The notes under the pieces are model-generated. The model saw nothing but the letters and a program-made list of their open reading frames with translations. It searched no databases and was not told the DNA's origin. A stretch of 20,000 nt of DNA from Chara braunii (lineage: Eukaryota > Streptophyta > Charophyceae > Charales > Characeae), in assembly GCA_003427395.1 (NCBI GenBank), contig BFEA01001042.1, forward strand, positions 50,821 through 70,820. Reading direction: 5' to 3'. Below, one piece after another: positions 9,901 through 18,160 of the stretch (position 1 is its first letter; every line of letters starts with the position of its first letter). The position numbers and the translations under genes were made by a program.

Positions 9901-11592
9901 ATAGGAAATGATGTTCCCTGGGCCCGATTAGCCTGCCTCCAGATCACACTCCTCGCGCCCGAAGCACTTGCAGACCACTCCGTCCACCCCTTCCAATGGC
10001 TCACCAACGCTGACTGGCCCTTACCCTCCTCCTCGCAACAACAGCGGGGGACCGGCCCAAGGCATGCGGTAAGAACAGATATTCCCCTGGACCCCCTGTG
10101 ACCATATATACTCAAGTTGTGGAGAAGGCGTCGGCCGGATCAGAAACAGCCACCAAACAGATGGCATGATATCTGGAGACAGCCCTTGTTTGGAAATCCC
10201 CGCATCCTGGACGAAAATGGCAACCCCTTTAGCCTCAAAAACAATTCTCCATGGCTCTCTTGGGCCGGAAGGGGGATATATACAGTGGGGGACTTGTGGG
10301 ACCCGCGAACAAATGATTGGGCGACAACCGACCAACTGCGAAGCAAGCTTAAGCATGCCAAACTGGTGGAGGATAGAAGGCTTATGCTGATTGAAACCCT
10401 TCCCCTCGCCTGGCGCCTCGCTATCCAAAATGGCCCCGACATCAGGAGCGATGATTGGACCGTTAAATTTGCTGACCTGCCCCAACCGCTTACTGTTTTC
10501 AGAGTGCGCAGTAACAACAACGGTCTATGTGCACTGCACGCGTATGACCTCCGAAGCCCTGGGGCCAGATTCTCGAAACTTGAAAGAAATGATAACCTTG
10601 ACCAATCCGAAAACTGGGGAGGGCTGATGCATGTCAGGGTCGTTGGGGACCCGCAAGATGGACTCTTTGTCTTTGAACCAGCGACCCCCGTGGCTAAACT
10701 CCCATTTGACCCCGCTGAATGGGAGTGGTCGGGCCCCAAACTCATGCATATATGGGATTACACAGTAAAAGGGGGATATAAGGCATCGAGGCCCGACCCG
10801 GGGATTGGCCAAACACTGTCTCACAGATGGGCGCGGGATTCCCCCTTGGACCTGAAGCTGACCGCCGATCTCCCCTGGGCCAAGTATGCAACGATCATGC
10901 CCACGAATCTGCGTGCCCTGCAATGGCAAATTATCCATCGGTGCCTACCCACCCCCGATTGGCTGGTCTCTCGTACTGACCTCGAACAGAAAGGATTGCT
11001 ATCGCCCCTATGTGCTTACTGTGGCAGAACAACCCCGCCTTCCAGGGCCACCCTCGAGCACTGCTAACTGGCCTGCCCCATGGTTACCCAACTGTGGCAG
11101 TGGTGGGATGCAGCTTTTCATTCGCTCACTGGACATCATATCCCATGGGACCTGGGGCTGCTGTTGCTCGGTAAAAATCTGCACCTCACGAATGGCTGGC
11201 CCCCCTATGCAACTAACCTCTTCTCCTATACGAGACTGGCAGTGCTTATGTTAGCCTGGAGAGCTAGGTGTTCATTTGAAAGACGGGGCCACCAATTTGG
11301 TCTACAGCAAGCCCAACAAGCTCTGGGGGACACTATCAGATCCCACACGCAGAATGCTTGGAAAACATTCATTCGGGACGTTAGGGACGAGAAAGACCCG
11401 GCCGTTCGGGAGACACTGAAAACAGCCTTCTGCTTGTTCTGGCAGGACCCGCATCGGGCATTTTCGGAGCTGGACACGGAGATTAATATCCGTTGGAAGC
11501 AATGGAGGGTCACAGAGCCACAATGGCAAAGGCGAGCCTTCCACTGCTTTCAAGTCCCTTTCTTGCAACCCAACTTCGTTCTGCTCACATGA
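6948..11592 (+). pseudogene. LINE ORF2: APE endonuclease, reverse transcriptase, zf-RVT (broken)
   Basis: The start is ATG 6948, 37 bases after the ORF1 stop. The first frame runs to about 7946, where a shift near 7947 (one extra base or two lost, at GPGFFK) moves coding to a second frame ending at TGA 11590-11592. The total is about 1,547 codons. The endonuclease (about residues 62-325) shows SLNVNGL, VQETH, NVYAPN, VGDFN, SRID and FDH motifs, matching APE-like DNA nicking enzymes. The reverse transcriptase (about 8600-9560) shows YKKGD/NYRPI, FIDFEKAYD (9001), RQGDP (9181) and the catalytic FADD (9319-9330). A C-terminal zf-RVT finger lies near 11000-11080. Internal stops are TAG 8089, TAG 8443, TGA 8656, TGA 10099 and TAA 11065. 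Three Ns fall in the N-terminal segment (7067, 7106, 7127). In function it would nick target DNA and copy the element RNA in the nucleus. No RNase H domain was seen. Confidence 0.9.
10909..11085 (+). other. zf-RVT zinc finger of ORF2
   Basis: The translation has the LQWQIIHRCLPT lead-in typical of zf-RVT domains, then CAYC, a spacer, and H-x4-C (HC-stop-LAC). The TAA at 11065-11067 falls inside the H-x4-C spacing without changing it, which supports it being a recent point mutation. The domain lies at the C-terminal side of the reverse transcriptase in plant LINEs. Confidence 0.75.
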
Positions 11593-12327
11593 CAACGCGC
11601 CCCCGTACACTCAAACATCTTGTCCCGCCCGCCCCCCGTCTTTTCTTTCTCTGTCCCCCTACTATCCCCCATGTTGTGCTCCCTGCTTACCCTCCCCGAC
11701 CCTGCTCCCTCTTCCCTCCTCTCTCACAAAAGTTTGACCGGGGCGGAACGACAAGTGCTGCAGCTGTGCGCGACGAGAGATGAGAATGAGGATATACAAA
11801 AGCGGTGCCAGCGGCGAGTGACATTGCTACTTCCTATCGGGCCGACATGACTGGGTCCCAATAGGTCCTTGGGGAGGGGTGTGCTGCATTCCACAATGCG
11901 TAGCCACGGCCCACCCCCCCCAGACATATGTCCAAGCCAATCTGGGTTTTCCCAACAATACAACAAGCTTAGCCATAATTCTTCACGGTATTCGTACTTG
12001 GGGGCTGCAGAAACCCGGGGTAGTGGCCCACAGTAGGCAACAGGGGTCACGGAGGAGTGGGTTCCCGGGGGGCGCCTGGTCAATCATAAGTGAGAGCTGT
12101 TCAATGGGACGAGGTTAAATGCAGCCCGCTGGGATAGGGAGATGCTCCACAGTAATGACTTTCTGACCGTGTGCCCAATCACTTGATGTACTGTAAAGCT
12201 GTAATTTTGGGACGCTGGACCCGCTTTCCAGCAGGTGCTGCTCCCCACCAATAGATGGAGCCTTCCGGGCGGGGCTAGGGGTGTCTGCATTAATCAGCAC
12301 CCCTAGCAGCCGTCTGGATTGTGTCTT
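11593..12327 (+). other. LINE 3' UTR
   Basis: This 735-bp stretch lies between the ORF2 stop and the A-rich tail, has no credible coding frame, and begins with a pyrimidine-rich part (about 11600-11730). It is assigned as 3' UTR by position. No conserved stem-loop was recognised at the 3' end. Confidence 0.7.
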
Positions 12328-12382
12328 AAAAAAAAAGAAAAAAAAGAAAAAAAAAGAAAAGAAAAAAAAAAGAAAAGAAAAC
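12328..12382 (+). repeat. A-rich 3' tail of the LINE
   Basis: The stretch is A-runs interrupted by single G and a final C, and follows TGTGTCTT. A decaying poly(A) or A-rich tail is the normal 3' terminus of L1-type elements and fixes the plus orientation of the insertion. Confidence 0.8.
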
Positions 12383-12777
12383 AAATTGAGGTACCGGGGC
12401 CATTACCCGGTTTTCAACTTCAAGTTGAGAGTATACTCCAAGATCATGAACAAGCTACTGAAAATCGGGATAGATGATGAAAAAACTACGAATCCTTTTT
12501 TACGATCACTAAAAATCCACCGCAATTTTTCGAACACTCAAGTATCTATTAAACCACCAGTACCTCGCTCAGCTATCGGCCGCGGGCCTTCCCGTATACG
12601 CGCCGCAGCCGTAGGGGGGTCGGCCAAGGGAAGGCCCGGTCATAGCGCGAAGGCGGGCCCCGATTCTGTAGGGACGACACTACTACAGATAAACAAAAAA
12701 AGAAAGAAGGAAAAAAAAATGAAATACACAAACAAACAAAAAATGAAATACGCGCGGGAGGGAGAGAGGGAGGGAGG

Positions 12778-12780
<3 letters not shown>
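12383..12780. other. Post-LINE flank, no gene recognised
   Basis: The first eight bases repeat the AAATTGAG found at 482-489. The rest is unique-looking sequence with A-rich patches at 12690-12760 and GGGA-type purine repeats leading into the GA microsatellite. No coding frame is convincing; the open frame starting at 12281 is built from the A-tail and the GA repeat. Confidence 0.5.
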
Positions 12781-12856
<76 letters not shown>

Positions 12857-12857
12857 N

Positions 12858-12921
<64 letters not shown>
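12765..12921. repeat. (GA)n - N - (TC)n inverted microsatellite
   Basis: A GGGA/GA-rich stretch becomes pure GA up to 12856, one N follows at 12857, then pure TC runs to about 12921. The two halves are reverse complements of similar length. This may be a real foldback, but the single N at the exact symmetry point makes a scaffold join or collapsed gap likely. Confidence 0.9.
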
Positions 12922-12924
<3 letters not shown>

Positions 12925-12926
<2 letters not shown>

Positions 12927-12994
12927 GAAAGCGGGAAGATTCATTCCCGCTTTGCGTTTCCGAAGCCGTTCGGGAAACACAAAGCGGGAATGAA
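12925..12994. repeat. Compound hairpin with three AAAGCGGGAA-type arms
   Basis: The main hairpin has arms 12940-12964 and 12969-12994 around a GCCG loop. The arms pair over about 25 bp with one mismatch and one indel. A third partial arm (12928-12937) can pair with the left arm instead, so two alternative folds compete. No known RNA family or element was recognised; it could be a small foldback element, an extruding cruciform or part of a larger repeat. Confidence 0.7.
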
Positions 12995-13230
12995 CCCATT
13001 CGTTTTTCTTATTTCTTTTTTTTGCCGTTTTTTTTCCCCGTTTTTTTCGTGCCTTTCACTCCAACGTTCGGGATGCCTGCGCCCGGTAGTCCGAGCCTCG
13101 GCACTGATCGGCGTACCGGTCGGACGTGGCTTGGACTCGATAGCTGGGCCAGGTACTGGTGGTTTAAGGGATTTCCAACAGATCATAACAAAGCTCACCA
13201 AAACTGACTTATTCTCTGACAAACTCATCC

Positions 13231-13445
13231 AGGCCTCACACCCCCTATCCGCTAGGTTACAGAGCAACGCGACTCACTCCAGCTCCGACCAGTGTCGTCC
13301 TGTGTCAGCAATCCCCAGCTGTCCCTTAGGATGCCCCCGCATAGCATCCCCAGATCTCTGTGCAAGGCCTCATGCCCTCACCTTCGGCAAGTTACAGGGC
13401 ATCACCCCGGCTCCGGCCAGCGTCGTTCTGGCATCGAACAGCCAC
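13231..13445 (+). repeat. Diverged tandem duplication, about 134 bp
   Basis: AGGCCTCA plus GTTACAG and the CTCCGRCCAG-GTCGT block occur once after 13231 and again after 13365, an offset near 134 bp. The copies differ by many substitutions and small gaps. No coding frame is shared, so this appears to be non-coding tandem duplication. Confidence 0.6.
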
Positions 13446-13743
13446 GGATCCTGAATATAACAGTCTAATTCCAGTGCAGCTTCGTATAAACCACCAGCAG
13501 TCCCTCAGAGTCCTGGGAGAAACTACCAGGAATAACAAGGGTGCTTGTTTTGAAAATTCCAGAAAGAATCAGTAAACTCCCTACTTTTCTTTTGTGCCGA
13601 ACATTTGAGAAATACCTTGCAAGTCCACAAGTGCCCTTTTGACAAATGCCAAGTACATGAAATACCCCTACCATTTACGTGTGGAACTTACGGAAATGCC
13701 CTGATGCAGGCGAACTTCCTCATGTTTTCGTTTCCGGTCCCCT

Positions 13744-13744
<1 letters not shown>
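13446..13744. other. Non-coding stretch, nothing recognised
   Basis: AT-richer unique-looking sequence between a diverged duplication and a CT microsatellite. Short open frames exist on both strands but carry no motif, and the one at 13605-13850 runs into the CT repeat. Confidence 0.4.

Positions 13745-13823
<79 letters not shown>
13745..13823. repeat. (TC)n microsatellite
   Basis: A nearly pure TC dinucleotide run of about 78 bp, followed by a short CA-rich piece. Open frames across it give only Ser-Leu or Arg-Glu alternations and are not genes. Confidence 0.95.
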
Positions 13824-13825
<2 letters not shown>

Positions 13826-14943
13826 CACACACACAGTGTCGCACACCTAGTCTCTCTCTTCCACAACTCTTTGTGATGATCCACAGCCTGTATGAACCTG
13901 AAAAGCGTACCCTTGGTACAAAATCCATTACAAGGGCCAGTTTTCAACAAATGATTTCTCTTCATAGATCATCTGGGTAAATGCAGTGTCCGTCTCTGGA
14001 TTTGCATGCATGGGGTGCAATTAAAAAAACATGTCCTCGTATTTCTGGACATTTAACACATGGCGCAGTTCGGTGCAGTTCTTTCCGGACCGTGCGAAGA
14101 AGCAAGATAGTACTTCATCTTTCCTTTGTTTTTCATACAATTGAAGACTCACAATTATGCGCACGTGCAGTCGGTTGTTTGAAATTGCACGCACGCGAGA
14201 TAGTTTTCCCCCCGCTTGCCTCCCGCTAACTTCCTCATTCTTTCGTTCTTCTTCTTTTCTTTTCTTTTCTTTTTTCTTCTTGTTCTTCTTTTTCTAACCT
14301 CTTTGTCGCCCCCCTGATCTGCTCATGGATGATTGGTCACATTTGGGTGAAGCTAAAAAAAAAAAAAAAAAAAAAGCTAAGGCGGTAGTGACACTGCGCA
14401 TAGCTTTGGCCTATTGACCCCACTTTGCAAAAATTTCAATCTGAGTGGTGCATTAGTAGAAGGGTTGAGTTCCTTGATGGTGTTGGATCAAGGAGAGGTG
14501 GGGAGGAGTTGATGGCACCATAATACTAAAACTCAAATCATCTTGAAGTTCTTCTCTCTTATTGAACTTCCATTCTATGTGTTTGTGAGTTAAGTATCCC
14601 CTTCTCCTCTTGATTTGTCTCTCTCTCCTTCCTTGCCTCGGCTGCGTGTTTGGCCCCCATTTGTGCGGACACCCCGCCGCCTTCCACGCTATAAATTTGT
14701 GCAGCTTGTTCCTCTCCTCCTTTTTTTTTGTATCCCGGCTGCAATGCTGCACAAGCTATGTGTGTGAGTCAAAGTCTTGAACGGGCGCACTGCGCCTGCT
14801 GGACGGGGAGGAGTGCAAGCATGGGCCAAGCTTCTCGCAATAGGTTCGGTATACTGCAGTCAGACAGACTGAGCATGTATGCGTGCACGTGCAACCTCAG
14901 ATCCGTAGTGGCCAACTCGGCGCAGGTTGGGGGATGATGAGAT
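13824..14943. other. Gene-poor spacer with T/C-rich and poly-A tracts
   Basis: It contains a TTCTTT-rich tract at about 14240-14300, a pure A tract near 14355-14375 flanked by AGCT on both sides, and a TATAAAT at about 14691. None is linked to a convincing coding frame. No RNA gene was recognised. Confidence 0.5.
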
Positions 14944-14946
14944 TAT

Positions 14947-14966
14947 GGGCGTCGTTAGACACTTCT
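14947..14966 (+). repeat. Left terminal inverted repeat
   Basis: Twenty bases matching the reverse complement of 16545-16564 at 18 positions, immediately preceded by the TAT duplication. Confidence 0.85.
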
Positions 14967-14980
14967 CGGGGACGTGAAAT

Positions 14981-15139
14981 CCACAAGGACGCGCTCGTTC
15001 CACCTGTCCTTGGGGACGAAATTGAAAAAGAGATGTGAAAACGTCACAAGGAATTTTCCTTGTGGCGTCCTTGTGGCCTCAGCCAAAATCTCCTTATGCC
15101 CAAGGGACCTCGTCTCGTCAGGTCCCTTGGAGCTCAAGG
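14981..15139. promoter_or_regulatory. Left subterminal CAAGG/CCTTG motif cluster
   Basis: Eight CAAGG or CCTTG pentamers occur here, several as perfect or near-perfect palindromes (for example CACAAGGAATTTTCCTTGTG at 15045-15064). The right end has six more at 16436-16540. Subterminal repeats often bind transposase; that role is inferred. Confidence 0.55.
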
Positions 15140-15613
15140 AACCGTGATTCACGGAGTGGCGAAGACATGCGTCGACGGAGAGTTTCGGTTCTTGGGTGGT
15201 GCAGATGTGGTCCAACGGCATTAGCATGGACATCCCCATCCTCCAATGTCTACGTACTCCCCCAATGGCTACTGTTGGCAGTGGGCCTCCTTCGGGTGGC
15301 GTCGTTGTTTTATGCAGGCATCATGCGGTCTTCAGCGCTCGAGGAATGTCCACAACGGTCGGGAAAATATTTTTTCCTGGCGGCGCCTTCAGTCCGTCCA
15401 CGGAAGAGGTTTCTGCACGAGTGTCGTATTCCCACGCGTGTCATCACGTGCTGCACATTCGACAAGACTCTTGCCTTCTCCGCCGCCGTGTGCTAGATGT
15501 CCAACAACAGACATGGCATGGCTATCCTTTCCACCGTGCAGTTCATGGGCAACCTGTACCGCAGGCTCCCTCTGCTGCTCCGCGTTGCAGTGCTGGTTCT
15601 GGTGGTCCTTTTG

Positions 15614-15986
15614 CTACTCCCTGTCGCTGTGCTGCTTCTCGTTGAAGTAGTCATCCGTGGCGTCGTCGCATTGTAGAAGGTCTTCCCACATCCCCCCCGT
15701 CCTGCGTTTGATCCACCACCTCGGTGTCACTTGTGGAATGACGCCGCAACCCAACGTGTAGCACAACTCGATGACAACCTCCGAAGTTGCCACGTAGTCG
15801 GGGCCTATATCCGCAGCTTGCATCAGCACCCTTTTCTACGCGCACCCAACTTTCCTTCATTCGTCCCAGCGCCCTCTCCTGCTGACAACGAAGAACAACG
15901 GTTGACACGGTTGCCGCCACGGCTGCCCGCTCAAGCGGTGTCAACAGTGCACATCCGTCCTCTTCGCCGCCGTCCATCGCCATCAC
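15614..15986 (-). pseudogene. Harbinger-type transposase N-terminal remnant
   Basis: The minus strand begins at 15986 with an acidic start, then LTPLERAAVAATVSTVV and a charged helical stretch (ALGRMKESWVRVEKG). After a frame change near 15840 it continues to PRWWIKRRTGGMWEDLL and CDDATDDYF before a TAG at 15611-15613. From memory, an RWW-K/R-RTGG-WEDL-DDATDDYF string occurs just before the conserved core of plant-type PIF/Harbinger (DDE_Tnp_4) transposases. The helix-turn-helix and DDE residues that should follow are not visible in any minus frame down to 15150, so the core seems deleted. The frame change may be a mutation or an intron boundary. Family assignment is by recall, without a search. 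Confidence 0.5.
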
Positions 15987-16435
15987 CTCCTCAGGGATGG
16001 AGTCTCTCCGCTATTGTCTCGATCCTCGCACCCCAGTGACGTAACCCGCTCACCGCCTGAGGAGAGGTCCGAGAAGCTGCCACCTTTCCGTGGATGTCGT
16101 CCCCCTGGCGGAACTGCATGTGATGGCGCGGGCGACGTGGAGGAGAATCTCGGCGACGATGGACGCACCCGGTGCATGCACGTACACTGACCGGAAGGTG
16201 GGCGGAAGGGACACCATCGCTAAGGCCGATTCAGCCCTGCACCGCAAACCGTACTTCAAAATTTGAATTTCAAACGTAGAAGGCCCCCTTTTTTATTTTA
16301 TTTTTCGTGGCCTGCCTCATGCCCTTTCCCGCCGGACGTCGCTGGACCACGCCGTCTCCACACGGACAACGGAAGCTGGACCACGGACACCCCCGCCCGC
16401 GGCCGCGTATTTTCGTCTGAAAATGGTCGTGGGCA

Positions 16436-16540
16436 GGCCACAAGGAAATGTCCTTGGGGGACGTCCCCAAGGATGTGTGGAACGATGCAGCAAAAACCCC
16501 TTATGAGCCACAAGGAAAATTCCTTGTGGCTCAAGGAACT
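16436..16540. promoter_or_regulatory. Right subterminal CAAGG/CCTTG motif cluster
   Basis: Six CAAGG/CCTTG copies, including a 28-bp nearly perfect palindrome centred near 16518 (16505-16532) and a second symmetric block around GGGGGACGTCCCC (16456-16469). These mirror the left-end cluster. Confidence 0.55.
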
Positions 16541-16544
16541 CGTA

Positions 16545-16564
16545 AGGAGTGTCTAATGACGCCC
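16545..16564 (-). repeat. Right terminal inverted repeat
   Basis: Partner of the repeat at 14947-14966, with two mismatches (positions 8 and 18 from the terminus), followed directly by TAT. Confidence 0.85.
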
Positions 16565-16790
16565 TATGTTTAACATGGAGTGTGCCAGGTTCCTTTTTCT
16601 GAGTTAATTGCTGTCAATGGTGGCTATCTTTCTCCAGCGCTGCTTCGTCTTAATTGCCCATGTCAGTGCATGTGAGTCTTGTAAGTCAATGTATGATGTA
16701 TGGTCTTGGTTGCGACTGTCAGAATGTTTCTGAATCATTGAAGAGTGACAAGAAAGTCTGACTGTTTCAACTGTCTATTATGCAAGGCAG
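16565..16790. other. Spacer, nothing recognised
   Basis: About 225 bp of unique-looking sequence between the DNA transposon and the TG minisatellite. It has no credible coding frame or RNA gene. Confidence 0.4.
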
Positions 16791-16983
16791 GTGTGTGTGT
16801 GTGTGTGTGTGTGTGGTATGTGTGGTGTGTGTGGTGTGTGTGTGTGTGTGTGTGTGGTGTGTGTGGTGTGTGTGTGTGTGTGTGTGTGGTATGTGTGGTG
16901 TGTGTGTGTGTGTGTGTGTGGTGTGTGTGGTGTGTGTGTGTGTGTGTGTGTGGTGTGTGTGGTGTGTGTGTGTGTGTGTGTTT
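16790..16983. repeat. TG minisatellite with 32-bp higher-order period
   Basis: A TG-dinucleotide array interrupted by GG steps. The GG positions (16824, 16833, 16856, 16865, 16888, 16897, 16920, 16929, 16952, 16961) alternate 9 and 23 bp, so a 32-bp unit is repeated about five times. Open frames here give only Cys-Val or Thr-His repeats. Confidence 0.9.
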
Positions 16984-17149
16984 GGTGAGATGAGTCCATT
17001 GCACCTCACGATGCAACAAGTTGTGTTTATATAAGACACAACATAAATAATGTCAATAGGACAGACATCACAACATCGAACGAATCACATCCTGATCCAA
17101 GCGAATATTCCATTCGACTGGGTATGCACGACCTCACTGACTTCCCTAA
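16984..17149. other. Spacer with TATATAA flanked by short inverted repeat
   Basis: Near 17020-17040 TGTGT and ACACA flank TTATATAAG. This could act as a TATA element on the plus strand, but no downstream gene is evident, so no promoter is claimed. Confidence 0.3.
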
Positions 17150-18160
17150 AAAGATGCAAGGACTAGAGCCCGACGGCACCAATCCATGAGCTGAAAAAAA
17201 CAAAACGCAGCAACTAGGGGAAGGAAGAAAAAAAATGAGGGAAAAAGGCATGCGGCATCAACAAAGGGTGAAGGCGGGTGGGCAGACAAACAACATGCCA
17301 CAAGGCAAACAGCACAAGGCAGTAAAGCATTTAGGCTAGAGGGCATGGGGGAGGCGGGTGGGCAAGCAAACAACACAAAACAACAAAGCACACTGGGTGA
17401 CAGGCATGGGGTAGACGGATGGGTGAGCAAACAGCGTAAGGCGGCGAGGGAAACAACAGCAAGGCAAACGACGACAAGGTAAAAATAACACAAAAAAAAA
17501 AAACAAGTGTAAACAAGGCAAAGACTGAAAAAAAAAAAGAAACAGATGATGAAAGATTGTTTCGTCGGAGTTGCACCGACTCATCAGGAGGTTCAACCCT
17601 CGACAATCTGCAAAATCTCCGTATTTGATGGTTTGGGCCATGAACCCTTTGACCCTTGTTATAGGCAGACTGTCCCCAAGCGGAACATAGCAGCGGGAAG
17701 CAACCGTGTGGAGCACCAGGCAACACAGTGGAGGCCACACGGCTGCACAACGCCAAAAAACGACTGCAAGGAACGACACGGCACGCAGGACATGCAGCGC
17801 GGCAACCGTGTAGTGAAGCACAAGACAACAGAAACAAGGCAACCACACTGCAAGCGATGACAGGGCAAGCAGACCAGCAATTTGGCAACTGTGGAGCGGA
17901 GCACAAGGCACCCGCAACAAGTCAACCAACCAACAAGGCCTGCAAGCAGCAAACACGGAAGGCACAGCCAGCGGAAGGGAAGCAAGGCAGTGGAGCAGCG
18001 AAGCGCAAGGCAACACCAACAACACGGCCACACCACACAGCGAACACATCAACCTACAAGGAACAGGGTGCGAAGCAAGCGGGACAGGCAGCAGGGCAGC
18101 GGCAGAGCGCAGATGAGGCCATCCACACATCCAACACGAAGCAAAGCAGCACATGACCTA
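17150..18160. repeat. T-poor degenerate CAAGGCAA-rich repeat tract
   Basis: Much of the plus strand here is A, C and G with very little T (about four or five T per 60 bases near 17700-17820). Variants of ACAAGGCAA recur throughout. A longer module resembling GGCAACCGTGTGGAGCACAA starts near 17697, 17801, 17884 and 17982, and another (AGGCGGGTGGGCA-AACAACA) near 17272, 17352 and 17413. The spacing is irregular (60-104 bp), so the array is old. A more complex segment of about 140 bp (17548-17690), containing the hammerhead ribozyme, interrupts it. The long minus-strand open frame here is Cys/Leu-rich and probably due to composition. Confidence 0.6.
17554..17609 (-). ncRNA. Type III hammerhead self-cleaving ribozyme
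   Basis: Read on the minus strand, AGATTGT and ACAATCT form a 7-bp open-ended stem III. The cleavage triplet GTC ends at base 17602. Stem I is GAGG/CCTC with a 6-nt loop. The core CTGATGA follows directly, then stem II GTCGG/CCGAC with a 7-nt loop (TGCAACT), then GAAA leading into stem III. Every conserved hammerhead core position is present, including C17, A15.1-U16.1 and G10.1-C11.1. Open stem III makes it type III, the class found in plant retrozymes and viroid-like RNAs. Predicted cleavage lies between minus-strand bases matching 17602 and 17601. No second copy was found in the window. A tRNA-like reading is less likely because there is no D-arm. Confidence 0.88.

Larger units (their letters stand above)
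490..12382 (+). mobile_element. Long non-LTR retrotransposon (LINE), decayed copy
   Basis: The element reads 5' to 3' as GC-rich leader, ORF1 with a nucleic-acid-binding region, ORF2 with APE endonuclease then reverse transcriptase then a Cys/His finger, a 3' UTR and an A-rich tail. This is the standard LINE plan for target-primed reverse transcription. The 3' end is well placed by the tail at 12328-12382. The 5' end is inferred only from AAATTGAG at 482-489 repeated at 12383-12390, a candidate 8-bp target duplication; the true start could lie anywhere between about 490 and 1830. At up to 11.9 kb it would be much longer than a typical 5-8 kb LINE, mainly because of ORF1. Twelve in-frame stops and one frameshift make this copy non-functional. 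No LTRs, integrase, RNase H or protease were seen. The clade is plant-like L1 or a relative, not settled. Confidence 0.85.
14947..16564 (-). mobile_element. PIF/Harbinger-like DNA transposon, decayed (1.6 kb)
   Basis: The ends are terminal inverted repeats: GGGCGTCGTTAGACACTTCT at 14947 and the reverse complement of GGGCGTCATTAGACACTCCT ending at 16564 (18 of 20 match). A CCACAAGG block lies 34-35 bp inside each end. TAT occurs immediately outside both ends (14944-14946, 16565-16567), a 3-bp target duplication. GG-starting repeats and a 3-bp duplication fit PIF/Harbinger, although its usual target is TWA. A minus-strand remnant resembling a Harbinger-type transposase N-terminus supports this. 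The catalytic DDE core is not recognisable, so any mobility would require a transposase in trans. Confidence 0.75.

Noticed and set aside
14691-14697. TATAAAT as a core promoter
   Set aside because: No convincing gene or transcript-like structure follows; a single TATA motif is expected by chance in this length.
15499-15675. 58-codon hydrophobic plus-strand frame that could be a membrane peptide
   Set aside because: It lies inside the DNA transposon, partly antisense to the transposase remnant, and its Leu/Val richness comes from CTG/GTG repeats.
16824-16983. CRISPR-like regular spacing of repeats
   Set aside because: The units are all TG dinucleotides without unique spacers, and the genome is eukaryotic.
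16745-17034. Long open frames of Cys-Val or Thr-His repeats across the TG arrays
   Set aside because: They are translations of dinucleotide repeats on both strands, not genes. The same holds for frames over the GA, TC and other TG arrays.
17554-17609. D-armless tRNA-like fold on the plus strand (7-bp acceptor-like stem, GGTTCAACCC)
   Set aside because: Only 56 nt, no D-arm, and loop position 33 is not T; the minus strand gives a perfect hammerhead core instead.
17336-18154. 272-codon minus-strand open frame, Cys/Leu-rich and hydrophobic
   Set aside because: It is the complement of a T-poor repeat tract, so stops are rare by composition; the peptide is repetitive, lacks any motif and runs straight through the ribozyme.
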